Part shown: in pieces, positions 59,589 through 64,000 of the stretch
How positions within the stretch are numbered: position 1 is the stretch's first letter
Layout of the letters: the number at the start of each line of letters is the position of its first letter
Origin: Devosia riboflavina
GTDB taxonomy: Bacteria; Pseudomonadota; Alphaproteobacteria; Rhizobiales; Devosiaceae
Length of the DNA stretch: 64,000 nucleotides
Assembly (NCBI RefSeq): GCF_000743575.1
Contig: NZ_JQGC01000006.1
Span: forward strand, 248,001 to 312,000
Reading direction: 5' to 3'
Notes under the pieces: generated by a model
The model's input: the letters and a program-made list of their open reading frames with translations, nothing else
What the model was told of the DNA's origin: nothing
Database searches by the model: none
Position numbers and translations under genes: made by a program

Positions 59589-60866
59589 CTAGATCAACAT
59601 CTGCTCACGACGCGCCGAAACTCGCCGCTCGTTGGCAATCGCCGTAGACAGTCCCCAGATCATCCCGATCAGCAGGAAGAAGTGCCGCCAGTGGTCCGAG
59701 TCGATGATCGCCGATTCGGCAACGACCATCGTGAAGGTCGCCATCACCGGAATAGCCATGAGTCGATACGGGGAAGGGCGCAGCAGCATGACCGTGCCTT
59801 TCCAGAGCGTCGCGATGATCATCAGATAATAGAGCAGCCCGCCGCCCCAGCCATAGACGTGGATCACGGTGATGTAGACGTTGTGCGGCTCTTCGATGAT
59901 GCGCAGATTACGGAACTCGCCGGGCCCAATGCCCCAGGGATTGTCCAGCGCCAGTTCCAGCGCATAGCCCTGCCGTCCGAAGCGCCCCGTCTCGCCCGTG
60001 TCATAGTTCTGCGATGACGCACGCAATTCAAAGAAATTGGCGACCGCAGGCACCGATAGCAATCCGCCCAGCGCCACGATCAGCATGCCGGCCCCAATGA
60101 GCGTCATGAGCAGGATGCGTACCTTGTCCCGCGCCCCGGCCTCGAGCAGGAAAACCAGCACCAGCGTAATCAGCGACGAGGCCGCAAAATGCCCCCAGCC
60201 GCCGCGCGAAAAACTGACGAAGACGCCGACGAACAGCACGAAATAGACGCCCGCCGCGATAAATGACTGCCAGCCGCGCCCCAGCAGCACCCGTTGCAGC
60301 GCAAACATCGCCGGCAGCACCAGGAAGGGCGCATAGACGTTCGGGTCCTTGAACGTCGCCTTGGCTCGATCATAGCGCAGGAACAGGTCTGCTCCCGGCA
60401 TCAGTCGCAGATAGGCCAGCGTTCCGATGATGGCGAGGATCACCGCAATCACCGTATAGGCGCGCATGATGACCCGCATGCGCTTCTCGGTAGATTCGGC
60501 GAGGTAATTGGCGACGAAATAGCTCGTCAGCATCAGGAAGATCGTCACCGCCGTAAAGATCAGCGCCTCGCTGACCGGCGTGAAGCGCACCTGTATCGCC
60601 GCAATCAGCGCAAAGGGGATGAAGCACAGCATGATCGCGAGGAGCCCGAAGGTCGAGCGATAGAGCCCGATCCCCGCCATGATGGCCACGGGCAGCACCG
60701 CCAGAAACATCACCTCATAGGGCGACGGCTCGATGAGCACGATGCCGCCGGCAAAGATCCACAGCGCCACCACGCCATCGAGCAGTTTTAGCGCCCGCTG
60801 GCGTACGAAGTCAGCGCCGGCCCATCTCGATCCCAGCGCGGCATCGAATGTGCCCGAGACCGTCAA
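59589..60866 (-). CDS. O-antigen ligase/polymerase family membrane protein
   Basis: This 425-residue membrane protein has about eleven helices and a large loop (SSQNYDTGETGRFGRQGYALELALDNPWGIGPGEFRNLRIIEEPHNVYITVIHVYG), which is the hallmark of the Wzy/WaaL ligase-polymerase family, with conserved Arg and His. It may polymerise or ligate the polysaccharide made by this locus. The start is TTG at 60866, overlapping the upstream stop as TTGA; no better ATG exists before the first helix. Confidence 0.85.
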   Translation of the reverse strand: MTVSGTFDAALGSRWAGADFVRQRALKLLDGVVALWIFAGGIVLIEPSPYEVMFLAVLPVAIMAGIGLYRSTFGLLAIMLCFIPFALIAAIQVRFTPVSEALIFTAVTIFLMLTSYFVANYLAESTEKRMRVIMRAYTVIAVILAIIGTLAYLRLMPGADLFLRYDRAKATFKDPNVYAPFLVLPAMFALQRVLLGRGWQSFIAAGVYFVLFVGVFVSFSRGGWGHFAASSLITLVLVFLLEAGARDKVRILLMTLIGAGMLIVALGGLLSVPAVANFFELRASSQNYDTGETGRFGRQGYALELALDNPWGIGPGEFRNLRIIEEPHNVYITVIHVYGWGGGLLYYLMIIATLWKGTVMLLRPSPYRLMAIPVMATFTMVVAESAIIDSDHWRHFFLLIGMIWGLSTAIANERRVSARREQMLI

Positions 60867-62386
60867 TAGGCGTTCTCGCTCTTGGCAACGAGAGAAACCG
60901 GCGTCATCAGCACGATGTAGAGATCGAGCAGGAGGCTCCAGTTCTCGATGTAGTAGAGATCGTGGTTCACGCGCTGCATGATCTTGTCGATCGTGTCCGT
61001 CTCGCCGCGCCAGCCATGGATCTGTGCCCAACCGGTCATGCCCGGCTTTACGCGGTGCCGCGCAAAATAGCCTTCCACGGCTTCGTAGTAGAGCTTGTTA
61101 TCGGCCTTGGCCTGCAAGGCGTGGGGACGGGGCCCCACCACCGAAAGCTCACCCTTCAGCACATTGAAAAGCTGCGGCAGCTCGTCGATGGACGTCTTGC
61201 GGATGAACTTGCCGACGCGCGTCACGCGCGGATCGCCCTTGGTCACGAGCTTGGCCGCACCCGCATCGAGCGCCTCGGTCCGCATCGAGCGGAACTTGTA
61301 GATGCTGATGAGCTGGTTGTTAAAGCCGTGCCGCTTCTGCACGAAGAAAACCGGCCCCTTGCTCGTGAGCTTGATGGCAATGGCCGTGGCAATCATGATC
61401 GGCGAAAGCAGGATCAGCGCCGTGATCGCCACCAGCTTGTCGAACACCCATTTGAAGACGAGGTTCCAGTCCGAAATCGGCCTGTCGGCCATATCGAGCA
61501 CAGGCACGCCGCCGACATAGGAATAGGCCCGGTCAGTGAATTTCAGTTTGCTCATATGGGCGGAGAGCCGGATATCCACCGGCAGCACCCAGAGCTGCGT
61601 CAGCATATCGAGCACGCGCTTTTCCGCCGAAAGCGGCATCGAAACGATGACGAGATCGACCGGTGTCACGCGCGCAAATTCGATCAGGCTCGAAACCTTG
61701 CCGAGCTTGGCGAGCCCCGCCACCGAGTCCGGCGAACGCTCGTCATAGCGATCATCGAACAGGCCCAGCAGCTCGATATCCTTGTCCGCACCGTTCTTGA
61801 TCTGCTCAATGAGAACTTCCGCATCGCGCCCGCCGCCGACTATGACAGTACGGCGTTTGAGCCGCCCGAGATCGGTCCAGCGCTGCACCAGAAAGCGCAG
61901 CGCCAGCCGATAGAGGATGAGCAGCGCCGCGCCCGACAGGAACCAACTGAAGAGCCAGACGCGCGAAACCATGTCGCCCGCCTTGAAAAAGAAAATCGCG
62001 GCCGTCACGACCGCCATCACGGTCAGCCACACTGCCAGCACACGGCCAAACTGCCCGACGACGCGCCGATAGGTGGTAATGCGGTGCGCCCGCAACAGGT
62101 TGAGGCCAATATTGGTCGCAAGGCAAACGCCCAGCGTCACGAGCAGGTAAAAGCCTTCCTGGCCGCGCTCGACATAGGCGGCATGAATGCCATAGCCGAG
62201 AATGGCCAGCAGCACGGCTTCCACCACCTGCGCCACGCCGACAATGATGGTGCCTGAATAGGTGCGCTCTACCGGCCGGTTGGCGATTTCGGCAGCAGCA
62301 GCGGAGAGCGTCGATCCAGTGCCATCCCCGCCGGGCTGACGCGCGGCATGGTCTTCGATGGCCTGCTTGGGATCGACACGAAACAT
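60863..62386 (-). CDS. polyprenyl-phosphate sugar phosphotransferase (WcaJ/ExoY type)
   Basis: This 507-residue membrane enzyme starts polysaccharide synthesis by moving a sugar phosphate onto undecaprenyl phosphate. It has four N-terminal helices (about 45-150), a CoA-binding-like domain (IVGGGRDAEVLIEQIKNGADKDIELLGLFDD) and the C-terminal bacterial sugar transferase domain (KLVAITALILLSPIMIATAIAIKLTSKGPVFFVQKRHGFNNQLISIYKFRSMRTEA...VRKTSIDELPQLFNVLKGELSVVGPRP). The first sugar is often glucose, but this is not certain. GTG one codon upstream is an alternative start. Confidence 0.92.
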   Translation of the reverse strand: MFRVDPKQAIEDHAARQPGGDGTGSTLSAAAAEIANRPVERTYSGTIIVGVAQVVEAVLLAILGYGIHAAYVERGQEGFYLLVTLGVCLATNIGLNLLRAHRITTYRRVVGQFGRVLAVWLTVMAVVTAAIFFFKAGDMVSRVWLFSWFLSGAALLILYRLALRFLVQRWTDLGRLKRRTVIVGGGRDAEVLIEQIKNGADKDIELLGLFDDRYDERSPDSVAGLAKLGKVSSLIEFARVTPVDLVIVSMPLSAEKRVLDMLTQLWVLPVDIRLSAHMSKLKFTDRAYSYVGGVPVLDMADRPISDWNLVFKWVFDKLVAITALILLSPIMIATAIAIKLTSKGPVFFVQKRHGFNNQLISIYKFRSMRTEALDAGAAKLVTKGDPRVTRVGKFIRKTSIDELPQLFNVLKGELSVVGPRPHALQAKADNKLYYEAVEGYFARHRVKPGMTGWAQIHGWRGETDTIDKIMQRVNHDLYYIENWSLLLDLYIVLMTPVSLVAKSENAY

Positions 62387-62463
62387 CACGCGCTACCGGA
62401 AAACTCACTCACACCCGGCCGGCATGATGCGCGCAATGCGTTTATATCAGGTGAAGCGGGTCC

Positions 62464-63591
62464 TTAGCCTTTTTCCTGCACATCCCGGTAGAGCGCCTCG
62501 ATTCGCCCCACCATGGTCTCGAGCGAAAATTCGCTGGCAACACGCCTCAGCCGCACCTGCATTTCCGCCCGCGCCGCCTCCGGCCGGTCGAGCACCGCCT
62601 GCATCGCCCGGGCCAGTGCCTCGGCATCGCCCGGCGTCACCAGCGTCTCGGTCGTGCCGGCAAAAATCTCGGGAATACCGCCAACGCTGGTCGTCACCAC
62701 CGGCAATTGCGCCGCGGTCGCTTCCAGCACCACATAGGGCAGGGATTCCGCTAGGGAGGGTAGCACCGCAACGCGCCCTTGCGCGAACACCGTCTGGGCC
62801 GGTTGCGACCCAACCAGCTTCACGCGCTCCCCAAGCGACAGCGCCGCAATCCGCTCTTCCAGCTCCGCCCGCTGCGGCCCATCCCCCGCCATGACCAGCG
62901 TTGCCGCGGTTCCGTCCTTCCGCCTCAGCCCAACCATGGCCTCGACCAGCGGGAAAACCCCCTTGAGCTCGCGCAATTCGCCGACGAACACAAAGTCTGC
63001 TGCGTCCTCGGCAATAACAACCGGCTCGAACTCACCGGCGTCGAGCCCGTTATAGATGATCTCGGTCCGGCAGGTCGGCGGCGTGATCAGCCGCCCATAG
63101 GTTTCCCGCGCAAAATCGCTCTCGAAAATGATCGCCCCGGTCTGCCCGAGCAGCCGGCGCTCCAGCCAGTGAAACGCCTTGCCGCTCCGTGAGCGCGCCG
63201 AAAAGTGCAGCACCCCGCCATGCGGCGTATAAAGCGCCACCGGCCGCTTGCGCCCGATATGAGCCAGCCGGGCATAAAAGCCCCCCTTGGCCCCATGACC
63301 ATGCAGAATGTCTATGGAGAGATCCCGCGCCAGCTTTCGCACTGCAAAGGGCGTCGAGAGATCGCCACGCCCCAAAACGCGCGGCATGGGCATGGCATGC
63401 ACGCCGAGATCGGCAAATTCCCTGAGGGCATCGAGCCGCCGCTCGGTCTGCGCATCGCTCGCAAGGGAATCAACGATTAGCCCGACACTGTGCCCACGCG
63501 CCCTGAGCCCACGCGTCAAATCCGCGACATGCCGGAACAGCCCGCCCACGGGCGCGCGCATAACCTGCAAGATGCGCAGGGGCCGTGCCAT
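62464..63591 (-). CDS. glycosyltransferase family 4
   Basis: This 375-residue cytoplasmic GT-B enzyme adds a sugar to the lipid-linked polysaccharide. The N-terminal half starts LRILQVMRAPVGGLFRHVADLTRGL; the C-terminal half has FVGELRELKGVFPLVEAM, VMAGDGPQRAELEERI and the donor-binding motif PSLAESLPYVVLEATAAQLPVVTT (E-x7-E). It starts five bases after the export gene stop and lies upstream of the initiating transferase in the same operon. Confidence 0.92.
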   Translation of the reverse strand: MARPLRILQVMRAPVGGLFRHVADLTRGLRARGHSVGLIVDSLASDAQTERRLDALREFADLGVHAMPMPRVLGRGDLSTPFAVRKLARDLSIDILHGHGAKGGFYARLAHIGRKRPVALYTPHGGVLHFSARSRSGKAFHWLERRLLGQTGAIIFESDFARETYGRLITPPTCRTEIIYNGLDAGEFEPVVIAEDAADFVFVGELRELKGVFPLVEAMVGLRRKDGTAATLVMAGDGPQRAELEERIAALSLGERVKLVGSQPAQTVFAQGRVAVLPSLAESLPYVVLEATAAQLPVVTTSVGGIPEIFAGTTETLVTPGDAEALARAMQAVLDRPEAARAEMQVRLRRVASEFSLETMVGRIEALYRDVQEKG

Positions 63592-63596
63592 CCCGC

Positions 63597-64000
63597 CTAG
63601 AACCAGCGTTCGGAAATGACGATCGTGTCACCGGGATAGATGGGGAAGTCGAGGTCCGCCGGGCCGCGCACCATTTCATTGCCCTGGCGACGATAGACCG
63701 TCACCTGGTTGCGGTCCGCCGTCTCCGTATAGCCACCGGCCGTGCTGATGGCCGCGCGCACCGTCATGTTCGGCACATAGGAGAACTGCCCCGAAGTCCG
63801 CACCGCGCCCTGAATGAAGAAGGGTCGATATTCCGACACTTCCACTGCCACATTGGGATTGCGGAGATACCCATTGGCGAGAGCCCCTGCCAGCCGCGAG
63901 GCGGCAACGCTGGTCGTCTGTCCGCGCACCTGCACCTGGCCCACGAGCGGGAAGGCAATCGCCCCGCTATCGCTGACCCGATAGGTATTGCTCAGCTCCG
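63597..64000 (-). CDS. polysaccharide export protein (Wza/ExoF-like), N-terminus cut by window edge
   Basis: The frame is open from the stop at 63597 to the window end, about 134 residues. It contains the polysaccharide export and SLBB-type segments: SDSGAIAFPLVGQVQVRGQTT, YLRNPNVAVEVSEYRPFFIQGAVRTSGQFSYVPNMTVRAAISTAGGYTETADRNQVTVYRR, and the C-terminal IYPGDTIVISERWF. Such proteins form the periplasmic or outer-membrane part of the export channel. It is the most upstream gene seen of the exopolysaccharide operon. Confidence 0.9.
   Translation of the reverse strand, partial: ELSNTYRVSDSGAIAFPLVGQVQVRGQTTSVAASRLAGALANGYLRNPNVAVEVSEYRPFFIQGAVRTSGQFSYVPNMTVRAAISTAGGYTETADRNQVTVYRRQGNEMVRGPADLDFPIYPGDTIVISERWF

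Noticed and set aside
60848..62257. 469-codon plus-strand frame opposite the sugar transferase
   Set aside because: Arg/His/Glu-rich shadow with no recognisable domain, and the minus-strand enzyme is clearly conserved.
1..64000. Prophage, integrative element or insertion sequence
   Set aside because: No integrase, transposase, phage structural or conjugation gene was found, and the single tRNA gene has no adjacent integrase or visible repeat of its 3' end.

Overview
The window is chromosomal DNA from a GC-rich alphaproteobacterium, most likely a Devosia-like member of the Hyphomicrobiales. This rests on protein families and gene order, not on a marker gene. Supporting signs are an LdtR/LdtP pair, two BA14K-type proteins, the orders glyA-nrdR-ribH-nusB and UQCC-DUF177-plsX-fabH-ihfA-merR, an IolC-DUF2090 fusion, and several families of GC-rich palindromic intergenic repeats. 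No prophage, insertion sequence or CRISPR array was seen.

Positions 1-9700 hold housekeeping and small regulatory units: bpt (cut by the edge), an RDD membrane protein, an EamA transporter, hemB, DUF6163-like and DUF2161 proteins, an MFS pump with a divergent ArsR regulator and two matching palindromic operators, an XRE/MmyB regulator beside a small membrane protein, and ldtR-ldtP. Positions 9700-12750 are accessory: a REP-like element, a small DUF6898-like gene, an isolated EVE/PUA-like gene, and two BA14K paralogues flanking an acyltransferase.

Positions 12750-21900 are core. A ZTP riboswitch precedes glyA, followed by nrdR, ribH and nusB, then bamE on the other strand, then UQCC, DUF177, plsX, fabH, ihfA, merR and a phosphotransferase. 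Positions 21980-30650 are a complete early myo-inositol pathway (iolG, iolB, iolE, iolD, iolC) with an RpiR regulator; the gaps and the downstream end of the operon carry different repeat families. Next comes ribN, a riboflavin transporter under a textbook FMN riboswitch with a visible promoter and a hairpin at the ribosome binding site.

Positions 32100-37700 hold a two-enzyme fusion (Gfo/Idh/MocA plus aldo-keto reductase) divergent from an AraC regulator, and a CHASE2 adenylate cyclase that seems to have lost part of its sensor domain. A tctC-tctB-tctA-prpD-gntR organic-acid operon follows; its promoter region has two copies of CTGYCGACAG. After an NhaP-type antiporter come two divergent iron-uptake units: an fbpABC ferric ABC transporter and an imelysin / di-haem DUF1111 / imelysin / DUF1513 operon.

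The last part holds an M20 peptidase, adenine deaminase, DUF2200, a quinone-oxidoreductase/HxlR divergent pair, tRNA-Pro(GGG), a DUF1345 protein, and the start of an exopolysaccharide locus on the minus strand (Wza-like export, GT4, initiating sugar transferase, O-antigen-ligase-like polymerase) that runs off the right edge. Nothing here is clearly a new system. The most unusual items are the fusion dehydrogenase, the trimmed CHASE2 cyclase, the BA14K/acyltransferase trio, the EVE-like orphan, and the two metabolite riboswitches.
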